Assembly (NCBI GenBank): GCA_050084515.1
Contig: CM114274.1
Span: 22,444,001 to 22,508,000 of the forward strand
DNA: 64,000 nucleotides
DNA from: Blasia pusilla
Lineage: Eukaryota; Marchantiophyta; Marchantiopsida; Blasiales
Reading direction: 5' to 3'
Shown: positions 25,284-37,700 of the stretch, piece by piece
Numbering within the stretch: position 1 is the stretch's first letter
Layout: every line of letters begins with the position of its first letter
Translations under genes and position numbers: made by a program
The notes under the pieces: generated by a model
What the model saw: the letters and a program-made list of their open reading frames with translations, nothing else
What the model was told of the DNA's origin: nothing
The model's database searches: none

Positions 25284-25667
25284 TTTCACCAAAGACGGAT
25301 TTTCTTCCTGTTCAGATGATTAATTCCAAGTTTAAGATGCAGGTACCATTTTCCAGGCATGATTCAGTATTTTTACTCATCATCCTTGCGGGAAAAAGTG
25401 ACTGGATACACTTTTACCAAAGGCCGCCAATAAAAAAACTACTTTAGTGCTGCTTTCAGCCTCTGCTTCAATTTGTAAAACTAGTTGGGACTTAGAGATT
25501 GCGGACTTCATTGCGAGCATAGATGGTTGGTAGCGAAAGAATAATATCTCTTCCCACTAGTAAGAAAATGCACCCCATAAGAGCAAGTGGACCTCCTCTT
25601 TGGTTTACATGCTGTAATCAGGGACTGACGTTGTCGTGCAGTCCTTGCTAGGTCAACAGATGGAATA

Positions 25668-26015
25668 GTCCAATTTTTGCTGTGGTCTGCAACCGGCGAA
25701 AGAGCTGTTCTCTTTTTGCTACAGAAGGTGGTGTCATCCAGTTCTTGGTATGGCCACCAGCTGAAGGGGTCATCCAGTTCTTGCTACGGTCAAAAGCTGA
25801 AGGGATCACCCACTTCTTACAATATTCGGCAACTGAACGGTTGTCCAGTTCTGGCTACGGTCAGAAGCAAGGAGTTGCCCAGATTTTGACGTGATCGTCT
25901 GGTAACTAGTATAAGGTGTTGCTCAGATCTTTCTAGGATCAGTAGCAAGGAGTTTACCACTCCTGAACGGTCAGTGGCTGCAAGAGTCAACCAGTTCTTT
26001 CTGTGGTCAGGTATT
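25668..26015. repeat. Degenerate ~42-bp minisatellite downstream of the carrier gene
   Basis: Units resemble CATCCAGTTCTTG, then a TACGGTC-like segment and AGCTGAAGGGG, with spacing near 42 bp, best preserved at 25730-25870 and decaying towards 26,000. Because 42 is a multiple of three, two plus-strand frames stay open across it (repeats such as SSSSCYGQKLKG). The array is about 0.4 kb past the carrier stop codon. Confidence 0.65.
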
Positions 26016-26425
26016 TGAGTACTAGCGAATTTCTTCACTAGTGTGCTTGTTGGGTTTTGAAAACAGATGCACCATCTGTTTTGGACAGAAGTTCTCCTAC
26101 TCCATATCTTGAACATGGATCTGAGCATCGGCACTAACTAACCAGGCACAGTTTATAATGAAGACCTGGTGATGGGCAGGTAAGATTTCTCCAAGGATAG
26201 AATATATGAGAAGAGAAAGAGATCCAAAACTGTTGTACCTAATGAAGGTTTGAAGTTAGTCTACTAAAAAGGGAGGTGATGCAGAAAGTTGAATGAAACT
26301 GAGCTGTTCACAGATGAATACAGTGACCCATCTCAATATCTTGGCTGCTACTGATGCTAAGTCTTAATGTACAATTTTTAGGGCTAAAATCATTTCTCTG
26401 TCTTTCCGCATGTGACTCGTTTGTT

Positions 26426-29400
26426 TCAATCTGAGGCAGCTGTGGACTGCTGTTGTTGAGCTGTCACTAATCGGTCATATTCCTGCTGACTCTTGCTGAT
26501 CAAATTCTTGGCAGCATCAAAAGTTGTCAATCGTATACTGCATAGAAGAGAAATTATTAATTTTCCTTCAGAAAATCAGTAGAGTAAGGTTTTGTAGACA
26601 ATCTATGCACAAACGCATCATCTGCTAGGAAGGAATGTGCCATAATGATTGAACAGGATACCACCTCTGCCAAAATCAGTAGGACTAGCTAACTATGGTC
26701 TTGATTTGCTCCCTTGTCACAAGTGTGCTTAATTCATAAACAGACTATTGATGAAGTCCCATACCTGCTAGTGGGAAGATTCTTCAATGCATTTGGAACA
26801 AAACCTCGATACAATCCAACAATTCCATCTCGAGCGATTATACCTGAAAGAGAACATAGAACTCAGCTTCGGGACTCCTGAATGTAAGGAACTCTATGAA
26901 AATTTATTACAAATTCGATAGCTGGGACGATCACAGAATCCAAACAATGTCATGATATCTCTCCACAAAATCTCACATTTTAACTGGACTGTCTTTTGTT
27001 AAGCTAACATTAAAATACCTTGTCTGGTGTCAATTAGTAATAGTGTAATGACTTAATCCAAAGATATCTACTTTGTAAGACTAGTTCATGTGAGCTCAAA
27101 TCTCTTGACCTAGCTTCATGAATCAGAGCTTGTTTCTGACAGATCACTGATTGAGCATAAAGGCCTTACCAGGAATGGCATCAGCAACACTTTTGAATGG
27201 AGTAGACTTCATCTGTAACTGGCGGCGAACTGTATCAAGTGGATAACACATAAGTGTTGCAAATGTTGCAGAACACAAGGCCGTCACAAAGGAGGCTTCA
27301 GGTCTTGTCCTGAAATCTTCTGGAAGTGACTTTTTGACCCTGCAGCCCACGATATCAAGGAGCACAATTGATGTCATATTCCAAGTGAGTAAGTCTCTTA
27401 TCTGAAATGCTGATTATGATACTAACCCAATGTAACAGAAGCCTACGTATTTGAAGATTAGATCACCCAGAAAACACTGATATTGACAGAATATCAGACA
27501 GTTGTCTTGGGAGTTGTAAGGCAAGAGCACACATACAGGTCAAAGACGCAGAAATTCAAGGCAATATACGGAGCTATGCCCAAGAGGGATGGACCAAGAC
27601 CCCTATAAAAGGCCGCAAGCCCCTCCTCTTTCATCATATTAACAGCCACCTGCATACAATCGGCAATGTCTAAGTACAACCTCTCTAAACATTGAGCTCA
27701 AGAGCAGGCAAATTATTGACTATGAATAAACGTTGAGTGAGAACAGTCGGTGAGAACCCTGAGTGAGCCTTACTTGAGAACAAGAACGAGCATCATACCT
27801 GACCCATTGATTTACAGGCAGGATCTACCGCCATACGCAGTCGCAAAACATCCAAAGGGTAGGTAACCTGTTGCAGATATAACACAGAACTCGTTTGAGA
27901 CAGGGATTCCAATAAAAAGCAAATAGTGTAGAAGCCATCACGGAAGCGAGGATAATAAACTGCATGAAAACTTTGGCACTTACCAAAGTTGAAGTCATTC
28001 CAGCACATGCCCCTGCAACCAGCCTACTCCCAACAGAGAGCTCTTCCTGATCACCTTTCAAAATTCTCTGAAAGAAATAATTGAAACAAGAAAGTTCATA
28101 ACGAAACAAGACAGACACCTTCCTGCCTAATAATGCTTGTGTTCATCAGACATCAGGACTGACCCTCATTAACTTGCTCTTTCACTCACTTCATGAGATG
28201 ATTGAGCCAACCTGGAACTGGACTCCATGTCGATACCTTTCCACCCAAAATCGGCCACACATAGAAGTATCTGCTGATGAGTCAGGAACATATACAATCT
28301 GTATGGCTCTACAGATTGTCAGCTCATTATAGCTCTGTAAACTCCTGGCCAGTGAAGTTCCCAAGAGTCATACCTTGTATGTTTCATAAGCAAATAGTTG
28401 TACAGCGCTGTATGGAATCACCCGGATAACCTGCAACATATTCACAAACTCAGAAGATTTTCAGTTTCAAAGATTACAAGATATTCAATGATGTCCTCTA
28501 CTTTGCGACCCAGTCCTAAATACGAATGCCATCAATTATTTCATGTGGTCATCAAGGTTACTACCGTCCTGGTTAGTGAGAACTTCCATGTTTACAAGCT
28601 AATTAAAGTGCATTTCCTGCTCAACACACTGGGTGTTTTCTGTCTTTGAGTTAGACCGATACCTGAGGAAGGTTCCCCTTCCAGTAGCCCTTGACTCCTT
28701 CTTGTGTCCCAATCATCATCATGGCCTGTAAGATTATGCCATTTCCCACTATCAGCATCGGAACACATGCACATAAGAGGAGGTCCGCTGACCAGTACTT
28801 GCAATATCAAAGTCTCTTTCAAATCAGAGGAACAAGGTCAACAAGATATGTGAGTGTTTTCTTACTCCATTGAATAAGTAAATTTGCAACCATCCGTGGA
28901 GGTATAAAACAATCACACCAGAAGTAAGCTCAACTTAGGAACTTAGGATCATGTTTAGCTCTACTATTCATCGTGTTTGCAATGGGCTTCAAAACACAAA
29001 CAGAAATGCCATTTCTTCTGCGTGATCAGTTGCCAGAGTACGAGCCACGACCTGAGAGCGGAGTTGGGACCTACCTCAAGAAATCCAATCCCACGTTTGA
29101 TGCCTGCTTCAGCTGCCTGAACGCCATGCACCTACAAACCCACGGAAATGCAACTCAAGATCACTTTCCACCTTTTGGAAAGTAAACCCATCCCACATTT
29201 GGAATCCTTCAAAAATCTTATAGAAAGTGAGCTTGAAGACAATCCATGCCTTAGGCCTGTCACGTGGGGACGTCTTTTGGATGGCACAAAGTTTCCGTGA
29301 CCCAACTCCAAAACTAGTCCAATTTCACTCTTCGCCCACTCTCCACAGCATTCAATGGCTTTCCTACGCCGTACAGACAAAACCCAAACTATGTCCCATT

Positions 29401-30156
29401 GCCGGCTTCAAATTGTGGTGGGTTGCACCCTGGAAACCCCAGTTTCCTTAGTTCGCAGAAATCTCGCATTTCTTTGAGAGCTCAAGTGATTGTGCTCCAT
29501 GACTCCCCCCTTGCAGCAGGTGACCGAGCCAGGAGAACTCTCGTGCGTACCTGCATTATGAGCTTCACACGGTCAAGAGGTGCAGTGAAGGTTTTGGCAG
29601 CCGCGCCAGCCACAGCTCCAGCCAGAAACAACGACAGCTCTTTGGGAACCAGGCTAACTAGCGCTATTGGGTGCTTCAAGAGCTCCGCCACGCTCAGGGA
29701 ATTGGCCGTGCCGTCCACGCCCTCGTCCGTTCCATGTCGCCGCCATCTGAGGTTGCCAAAAGTCACCGCCGTGGAAGCTAAAAACGACTGCGACTGCACA
29801 GAACTGCTTGCTAAAAATGACACCCCGTCTTTCTTCCTACTTCTAAGCCCAAGCCTCCGTCTGCGTGCAGCAGTTTCCTCACACACCCAATTCCCAAACC
29901 TGCCCAATTCACTCCTGCCTGCTTGTCCTGTCCTGAAATCCCCACAAAATTTGCTCACATTGCCAAATGCCCTGCCTACACTACGCTCAACAGCCTGCGC
30001 CATGTCTACAACCCCCCAATTAACTCCAGGCTCCTCTCCCCAAAATCTCACTTGCCTGCCACCAAAATCCTTCCCATTGCCTTGACTGCCCGCCTCCGCC
30101 TCCACTACCACTACTCTTCCTCTTTGGCTTGCTGAAGTCTCGACCCCGCTCACCAT
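26426..30156 (-). CDS. Mitochondrial-carrier-family protein, chloroplast adenylate/PAPS-carrier type
   Basis: Complete ten-exon gene, 469 aa. Exons (minus strand): 30156-29551, 29131-29075, 28725-28663, 28430-28374, 28067-27984, 27867-27799, 27649-27537, 27339-27170, 26843-26765, 26537-26426. All introns are GT-AG and phases agree. The start is the first ATG; the open frame runs 18 codons further to a GTG. About 150 N-terminal residues are Arg- and Ser-rich with no carrier homology, consistent with a plastid transit peptide. Three carrier repeats follow, each with its PxDxx(K/R) signature: PLDRVK (193-198), PLDVLR (293-298) and PLDTVR (383-388). Segments such as GYWKGNLPQ and IAPYIALNFCVFDL match the plant thylakoid/envelope ADP-ATP and PAPS carrier group. 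Substrate is inferred. The C-terminus ends in a Gln-rich tail. No damage is seen. Confidence 0.93.
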
Positions 30157-30416
30157 CTTCTCTGGGCAAGACCAGAGTGGGAGCTCACCTGCTAATCCAC
30201 CCTCCACCACCTCTCTCTTGCGTGCTGCTGTTCACCAGTTTCGACTTTCTCTTTCAACGCATTACGTTTCCCACCCCTCCCCTCGCGAGAATGCCAGGGA
30301 TCCCTTACAAACTGGAGAGAGAGAGAGAGAGAGAGAGAGAGGGCGATGAGAAGACAAGAGGAACATACACAAGTGAATCTGTCAGTCTGTGTCTTATCTT
30401 CTGTCACAGACGAACG
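30157..30416. promoter_or_regulatory. Short divergent promoter with GA microsatellite
   Basis: Only 260 bp separate the carrier start codon (minus strand) from the ATG of the candidate divergent exon at 30417. The interval contains a (GA)n run at about 30315-30341. GA/CT tracts near start sites are common in plant core promoters and leaders, so a shared bidirectional promoter is plausible. Confidence 0.4.
30315..30341. repeat. (GA)n microsatellite
   Basis: Uninterrupted GA dinucleotides between the two divergent start codons. Confidence 0.9.
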
Positions 30417-30476
30417 ATGGCAGAGCCTGAGAGCTTGACGCCGGATAACATAGGCCTGCTTTCCAACCTATGCCAA
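30417..30476 (+). CDS. Candidate first exon of a divergent gene, product unknown
   Basis: An ATG opens 20 codons, MAEPESLTPDNIGLLSNLCQ, that read like genuine protein and end exactly at a GTAATC splice donor. The exon is short, acidic at its start and divergent from the carrier gene. No downstream exon could be assigned: a (GA)n tract at 30542 and a 9.9-kb Helitron inserted at 31030 follow, so the rest of the gene may be displaced or lie outside the window. I do not recognise the family, and it may be a chance open frame in the leader region. Confidence 0.3.
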
Positions 30477-30533
30477 GTAATCCTGTCAATCAATTATTGC
30501 TGGCGCGTAGATTTTGGTGATAAGCGAATTAAG

Positions 30534-30541
<8 letters not shown>

Positions 30542-30576
<35 letters not shown>
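30542..30576. repeat. (GA)n microsatellite
   Basis: A second uninterrupted GA run, in the putative first intron downstream of the candidate exon. Confidence 0.9.
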
Positions 30577-30579
<3 letters not shown>

Positions 30580-30978
30580 TTCAGGGGCGCAGATTACAGA
30601 GGCCAGCCTAGTCTCTGTACGCGACGAAGTTATATTCCTGTCCCCAATTACTACCGCACATACGAAGACTGTCGTGATTAGCGAAATGATTAGCGAAACA
30701 ATCAGAGAGAGTTTGAGTTCAGTTTACAGAAGAGTTGCACCCACAAAGACTCCCGTGATAGCGGTTCAGCGAATCAGCGAAACAAGTATAGAGAGAAGAT
30801 TTCAGACGAGTCTGCGATGATCAGCGAAACGCCCCCAATGGTTGATGCACACCGCGCGAGTCACGTCCGCCCCGGGAATTCCGTGAAGACACGGGCCCTA
30901 CGGATCGTTTTTACGGTGAATCCCGAGAGGACCCGTTCCGAAAAGGTGGAAAAGACAGCTTTCACAAACTGCGCACCT

Positions 30979-30987
30979 TATAAATAG
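30979..30987 (+). promoter_or_regulatory. TATA-box-like sequence just before Helitron 1
   Basis: TATAAATAG lies in GC-balanced sequence 43 bp upstream of the Helitron 5' terminus. It has the form of a plant TATA box reading rightwards, so any original transcript would now begin at the Helitron insertion. No downstream gene can be assigned. Confidence 0.25.
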
Positions 30988-31790
30988 AACGAATGTGGAT
31001 GTTTGTCCCACATTAATAAAGACGAACTATCTATACTATTATGGGAGAGTCCTTTCTCGCTGAGCAAACACCTTTCCAAATGCTACGTGGCACTTCAAGC
31101 GAACCAAGGTGTTCCGCACTTATATCCGACGCAATCTGTTTTAGGGTTTCGTTCATAGCCGCCCTAGCTTCCTGTAACAGTTTTTTCACCGAACGAGGAA
31201 TTTTCTCGCGTCTAAAGCATATCTAGCACGTGCGACGAATTTAGGGTTTCATTTTTGGCCGCAACTTTTGTGTCAAATTTCTGTCCTTTTGTCCTTGACG
31301 GTTTGGATCCTTCCAACCAACCTCGTCCGATGAGATTGGCTTCTCATTTCTCCAGAAGTTGTGAGTGCGAGGGTTGTGAATTCAAACTTGACCCTTATTT
31401 ATTCCCTCTTACAAATTACACAGTCCCCATTTTTCTCATTTTTGCTAAGGTAAAGTGAACTCATTCATTCACCGAGCTCTATTGTCATTCATACACGTTG
31501 AACTTCATTTATTGCTAGATAGAGTAAGACATGTCTCTGCTTTACGAGTCTACATTGCTTTGAGCTCAATGAACTAAAATAATCAGCTCTATGTAGTTTC
31601 GGATGAACATAGCAAGCTAACCATATGTTGGGCTTCTGGACATTCTATTTCACAGGTCTCCCAAAGAGAGGCGTTCAATTCAAGCTCAGTCTGCCCCGAT
31701 TAAGCGGCCCTTGATGTGATCTCAAGATCAGCTCCCGCGTTCTTGACGTCCCCGACCCTGCTCAAGATCTGCAACAACTTTAACAGCTTT

Positions 31791-31956
31791 TCGAGAGCTC
31801 CTCCACATTCGACGTTCGCTCCAGCACCTCCACAGCTCCTCACATTCTAATCATCTTCCGACATCTGCAACATTCGAGAGCTCCTCCACATTCGACGTTC
31901 GCTCCAACACCTCCAGAGCTCCTCACATTCTAATCATCTTCCGACATCTGCAACAT
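31791..31956. repeat. 83-bp tandem duplication inside Helitron 1
   Basis: Two near-identical units, 31791-31873 and 31874-31956, beginning TCGAGAGCTCCTCCACATTC and differing at a few positions. Confidence 0.9.
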
Positions 31957-32057
31957 CCGGAACAGCAAAGGTGCAGAACGAAAACTACCTAGAGATGGCA
32001 ACAAAAATCACAACAAAAAAGTCAACATAAGGGAAAGGAAAGAGTGTGTCCAAGGTA

Positions 32058-32564
32058 ATGAGCTTGGAAAAACATTACGGTGTAAAGTCACCGGATCTCC
32101 AAGCATTGGAGAGTACAAAATGGTCTCCAATAAGTCAGGGGGACTGTATGCGCTTGAGCAAATGGAACAAGTTGCACCGTGATGGTCCTACTTGGGGAGA
32201 GCCACTCACCCCCGTGCATGCTCCGGGCTTTGAGTATGCAATAAAGGACTCCATGCCCGCTGTAGTCCTCCCTGCGGATTCCGACAAAGGGTACGATCCG
32301 AAGCCAGTTGGAGGAGAGGGAATAGGCATTGTAGAGGAGGAAGGAACTTCTCCCTATCGCATAAGGAGGCCGGGCATAGAAAGGGAACATAGCGAGGAGG
32401 GAGCCTCTGCTAAGAAGCGGAGAATGACCCCGCACACTAACCGAAATCAGCAAAGCTCACCATCAAAGGGAAGGTCCCCGGTAACTCCCAGTGTGCCTAC
32501 CACACATAGGGATGATCCACAGTGCACGAAGAAATCCCCACATAAAGGGCAGAAGGGGAAATAA
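32058..32564 (+). CDS. Unrecognised 168-codon open frame within Helitron 1
   Basis: The frame runs from an ATG at 32058 to a TAA, is hydrophilic, and has a Lys/Arg-rich C-terminal third (AKKRRM, KGQKGK). No domain was recognised. It lies in the left, non-Rep part of the Helitron, where captured host fragments are often found, and its composition is more coding-like than its flanks. It may be a captured gene fragment, an element-specific accessory protein or chance. No splice structure or homologue is visible in Helitron 2. Confidence 0.3.
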   Translation: MSLEKHYGVKSPDLQALESTKWSPISQGDCMRLSKWNKLHRDGPTWGEPLTPVHAPGFEYAIKDSMPAVVLPADSDKGYDPKPVGGEGIGIVEEEGTSPYRIRRPGIEREHSEEGASAKKRRMTPHTNRNQQSSPSKGRSPVTPSVPTTHRDDPQCTKKSPHKGQKGK

Positions 32565-33136
32565 GTTGTAGTGAATATTCAGATCCATATCTGAATTTGG
32601 GATCTAGGAGAGGGTGAGTATGCCGATCAGGAGTAGAGTAGATCAAACAATCATGTATTGCTTACTTTGAAATGAAAGCGAGTTGGAGAGTTTTGTGAAT
32701 GTCTTTGCCTGCCGCTCTTTCAGTACTAAGCTCGAGTACTAATTGCACTCATTTTGCCCCTACGTGTCCCAGGTGTACATGTGTAATAGCACAAGTATAT
32801 CTCCAAAGAAACCAACGACAAAACCGAGAGAAAATAGCTTCGGAGACCCTGGGCGCTTTCAAAATTATCACGACAATCGACAATACCTGAGAGCCGAGCT
32901 CCTAAGCCAAAATTCTATACTATCAAACAAGAGCCTGGCTGTCAAAAGAGACACAGTAGTCGAACTACTAGGGATCCGTAGCCCAACTGTCAAAAAACTA
33001 ATGAGACCTGATGCGCTATGCCGAAAGAGTGTACTTTCAAACGAGCCCAGCCATCAAAAGCGACTCAGTAGCCAAACTTTTGGGGATCCAAAGCCTGACT
33101 GTAAAGAAATCCCCGAGACCCGATCTCCAATGTTGT

Positions 33137-33900
33137 GAGAGCCCGACTGTCAGAAGCACCCGAGTCAAACAACTAGCTAGAGAGCCCGACTGTCAAAAAT
33201 ACCCCAGAGTCGAACGACTAGCAAGAGAGCCTAGCAAGATAACCTGAGAGTCAAAAATTTAGGGAAAGAACTCGACCGTCACGAACACTAGAGAGCAAAA
33301 CCGCTGGGGGATGAGCTTGACTGTCACAAAACCCCGAGAGCCCAACTGCATAGCCAAAACTGACCTTCAATGTGAAAATCTGAGTGCAGATCGAGTCTGC
33401 AAGGCGACGATTCTTAGGGGAGATGTTCAAGCACCGAGATGGTGCAAGCTTGGATCACACCATGATGATCCGTGCGCTCGAGTGCGCACAAGCTGAGAGG
33501 AGGGGCGCGCTCCAGAGCATGAGTAGAGCACGGACTGGGAGAGGGGGCGCCTGAGGGCGCAAGAGCCCGACTGTCAAAAACATCCCATAGTCGAACGACT
33601 AGCAAGAGAGCCTAGCAAGATAACCTAAGAGCCAAAAATTTAGGGAAAGAACTCGACCATCAAGAACACCGGAGAGCATAACTGCTGGGGAATGAGCGTG
33701 ACTATCATGAAAGCCCGAGAGCCCAATTGCATAGCCAAAACTGACCTTCAATGTAAGAATCTGAGTGCAGATCGAGTCTGAAAGGCGACAATGGAGCATG
33801 CACCGTAATGATCCGTGCGCTCGAGTGCGCACGAGCCGGGAGGAGGGGCACGCTCGAGTGCATGAGTAGAGCACGGACTGTGAGAGCGGGCGCCTGAGGG
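33137..33900. repeat. Nested tandem repeats inside Helitron 1
   Basis: Two large units (about 33183-33562 and 33563-33900) share AGAGCCCGACTGTC, GTCGAACGACTAGCAAGAGA, a GAGTGCAGATCGAGTCTG block and a GCGCTCGAGTGCGCAC block. Within them, and upstream from about 32930, shorter ~45-bp variants of CCGACTGTCAAAA...GTCGAACGACTAG recur. A purine-rich run (GGGAGTGAGGGAG) follows to about 34020. Confidence 0.7.
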
Positions 33901-34789
33901 ATCGGAGATGAAGGTGGACGGACGTACAAGCAGCGCAAGCGCTGCGGGACGATAGGAGGGAATGGGAGAGGGAGTGAGGGAGTGAGGGAGAAAGGGTGGA
34001 GGGGGGAGGGGGGAGGGATTTGACGGCTCAGACCCTGAGCTGTCACATTAACCATCTAACGGCATGTTTTGTCTGGCCGTTAGATGGGAGAAGGGTTCAA
34101 ATCTGACCCTAGGATTCGAAGGCAGCACCATTAGGGGCTCGATTTAGACCTAGGGTTGGGAGGGTTAGGTTAGGGCCAGGTTCGGCCTACCAAACCTGGA
34201 TTTTTTTAATCAATTTCCTTATAGAAAAAAATTTTAATGTAAATTTCTCCCTTTTTTACCTTTTTCCCAATTTATTCCCAATTATTTACAATTTTAGAGA
34301 AAATTAAAAGAAACCTTCCCCCTTACTCTTCTTCCCTAAATTTTTTTCTTTCCCTAAATTTTATTTTACAAATTTCATTTTCTCTTTGTTTTTTCATTCA
34401 ATTTATAATTTTTAGAGAAAATCAAATTGGAAATGAAAAATTGCCCCTACTAATTTCCTTTCTCTTCTCTCCTGTTTTCTTTTCTTCTCTTTTCTTTGTT
34501 TTTCTTTTTATTCTTTATTATTTTGGTCATTTTATTTCAATTGTCAATACTTCCGTTGTGTGTCATGTAGATGATGAGTGTTGGCGGATCGTCACTAAAC
34601 AGGGAGAGACGACCACTTGGTATTATTACAAATATGCCAATTTTGCAACAAAGTTCGGGAAGACATATTGAAGTATCGAAGAGTACCTCCCCGATGTAAG
34701 AACCTTTGCTTAGGGTAGGGACGTAAGCACCTTATTTCCATTTCAACGATGATGCCTTACATACCATTTTCTCAACAATATATTTTTCT

Positions 34790-37700
34790 CATGCAATAAA
34801 CCCAATTGTTGCACAGACTTCCTTTTCCATAAAATCTTGCGGATTTGCGTGACTTCCGAAAATTGATGCCTGTGAATGCTCAACAAAAAAAGCGTGTCCG
34901 TCACAAGGAAATCTTAGCACAACAAACACATCTCGAAGATGAACTCTGACCTGAAATATCTCCAACGTAAGTTTACTATATCGACGCTCATTTAGCATGT
35001 CCAATTTCCCAACAAATATTGACTTTTCATTTAATTTTGTAAGCTTTTAACATTCCTGTGTTGTTCCAGACTTCCAATCCCATTGAATCTTGTCAATATA
35101 CGTGACTTTCGAAAGGTTCTACGTGGCGAAGCCCATAAACGAAAGCGTGCTATTCGAGATGATAGAATGGAAGCTCTCAAAGAAAAAAAGAGGAATTACT
35201 GTCGAGAGTAGAGAAAAAGAAGGAAAGGGCTTAATGGTCAAGTTCAGCCTGAGAGTATTGCCTGAGAATAGGTACCTATATCTAACTTTTTATATTTGAT
35301 TCACTTCATAAATACTTGATTTACTCCATAGTTGATTAGTATTTATTCTTATCAATATTTTGACATATTTTTCTCAGGCCTTCCAATGAGGATGGAATAA
35401 TAGTAGAAGAAAATCAAGAAGTGAGCGAGTAATCGACGGACTATGTTTATATATCGCCAAGACTCGAGTTAGTTGACAATGCATTTCATGAAGTTATCAA
35501 GAATACATCCACGATCGGGCCACCACAAGTTGAGTTACCTATCACTCCTCATATTCCAATTCAAGATGAAGTTGTCAAAAATTCGTCGACCGCTCTTCCT
35601 ATTCAAGTTCAAGATGAAGTTGTCGACAATTCGTCGACCACTCTTCCTAATCCTGTTCAAGATGAAGTTTTCAACAATTCTTCAACTTTTGCCCAGCTCG
35701 GGGATGAATCAAGGTCAAGAGTAGATGCCATATCTCCTAATGGAGTTTTGTTATCTCCACAACGTGCCACTATACCAAATACTTCTATAATTTGTACGTC
35801 GTCTACCCTTGATAGAGTTGTAAGATTAAATACATTACTCAATCTTGCAAGGAGGCCAAATTTTCAAGAAAGTGATATTCGAAAGTTGCGATTACAAAGG
35901 AGTTTGAATCGTACCAGCGATCGTCATACATTGGGTTCTATGACAGAGATATGTCCCTCATGCCGTGCTTTGCATTGGAAATATGAAGTGATCAAAGGTA
36001 CTAAGTTTGGTGACTCACCATATGGCATGTGTTGTGAACATGAAAGAATATACTTACCTCTCTTGAGATCATCTCCTCCATTTCTGAAATCCTTGATTCC
36101 GGGTGTTGGTCCTAGAAGCATTCATTTTCTTACATATGCTCATGCTTATAATTCGGCACTTCAACTTGCATCTACCGGGGTACATGTAAACGAAAAAATT
36201 GGTGGCACTTGACACTTTAGGGTCCAAGGCGGGATCTATCATTCTATTGGACCTTTACATCCTGATATAGGGGACATCCTCAATTTGATACTATACATCC
36301 ATGATACTGCAAATGAATTGGAAAATCGTGCTAGAGTTATGTCTACATCTTCTAATCTTAATATGGATATTTTGAAAGGTCTCCAAGACATGTTACATGA
36401 ATGCAATCCATATGTGAAGATCTTTCGTCATATGGCATATGAAGCAAGTGATCTTAATATGCGGATTATCCTGAAGGCAAGTAAGAGAGGTCTTGATGCA
36501 AAGCGTTATAACTTACCAATTGCGTCTGAAGTTGCTGCTTTTTTGCCGCGTGATGGAAGTGAACACATTGAGCATTGTGATATAATTGTACGACTACATG
36601 GAGGAGGAGTCAAATGTATATCCGACCTCAACGAAGCATATATTCCCTTACACTTTTTTTTGTTATTTATCTATGGTGAAGCAGGTTGGCATCCTCGAAT
36701 ACCCTTTGGGCGAATTGAAGGTTGTAGAGAATCCCGACAATTGGGCCACATTATTCATGGAGATGAGGGACATCCTAAACCTTCAGATGATTGCATGGAT
36801 GAGGAGAGAGTTTATGGTGATATTGTTGAGGAAAGAAGAACAAAATGTGTTACGGCCTTGTAATTTGCATGTTTTTGACTTCAAACGCATATTGGAGGAG
36901 AAGATGACAATTGCTTATTGCGGTTTTGTTGACTTACTCAGGAATATATGGTTGACCTCTATGCCACTTTGGAAATGAAACGACTATCATGGGTGCACTT
37001 AAATCATAAGGAGTTGAGGGTTGAATTATATCAAGGTGTAAAGGATGTCATGCATCGACAAGATGCGGATAGCCGAAGGCTTGGGAAACGTATTATATTA
37101 CCTTCTTCTTTTACTGGAGGACCACGTCATATGCATCAATTGTATCATGATGCAATGGCAATTGTACGACATTTTTGGAAGCCTGACTACTTCTTAACCA
37201 TGACATGCAATCCAAAGTGGGAGGAGATTATATTAGCCCTATTACTTGGCCAATCAGCTCAAACCGACCAGATTTGGTTGTGCGGGTTTTTGAGAAGAAA
37301 AAGAAGGAGTTGTTACGACTTATCATCAAGAAGCAGATATTAGGCCGAGTTGTAGGATGCATCTATGTGGTGGAATTCCAAAAAAGAGGATTACCGAATG
37401 TGCATGTCCTTATTATTTTAGGTCGTGAGGATAAACCACGTACCACAATTGATTATGATCGTATCATTTCTGCTGAAATCCCTGATCAATGTACCCATCC
37501 AAGGTTATATTCTACCGGTGCTAATTGCATGGTTCACGGGCCATGTGGACCATTAAATCCAAATGCTCCGTGTATGGATAAGGAAAAAAAATGTGCAAAA
37601 GGCTATCCTAAAGCTTTTGGGGCCGACACTACCAAAACATAAGATGGTTATCCGATATATCGTAGGTAAGGACCCTTTTATTTTTAAGGCATATGTATTC

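Larger units (their letters stand above)
17548..26425. other. Intergenic DNA rich in repeat debris
   Basis: From 17,548 to about 18,150 this is probably the 3' UTR and downstream flank of the aminopeptidase gene. No further coding exons were recognised. Listed separately are a LINE tail, an inverted-repeat pair, a GC-rich element, a small Helitron, palindromes and a minisatellite. The 18,640-18,780 stretch holds two imperfect copies of a ~63-bp unit (TTAGTAAGAC(T/C)ATTATC). The part from 22,900 to 25,100 is strongly AT-rich. Confidence 0.5.

Noticed and set aside
25677-25894. Serine-rich 70-codon proteins in two overlapping frames
   Set aside because: Both follow the 42-bp minisatellite period. 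Open frames in two registers point to repeat structure, not coding.
30157-30210. Carrier protein start at 30210
   Set aside because: That codon is GTG. The first ATG in the exon is at 30156.
30129-30611. 160-codon plus-strand frame spanning both GA microsatellites
   Set aside because: The Glu-Arg runs come from (GA)n, and the frame overlaps the carrier's first exon in antisense.
34080-34110. GGTTCAAATC as a tRNA T-arm
   Set aside because: No acceptor stem, D-arm or anticodon arm could be folded around it. No tRNA or rRNA gene was recognised anywhere in the window.
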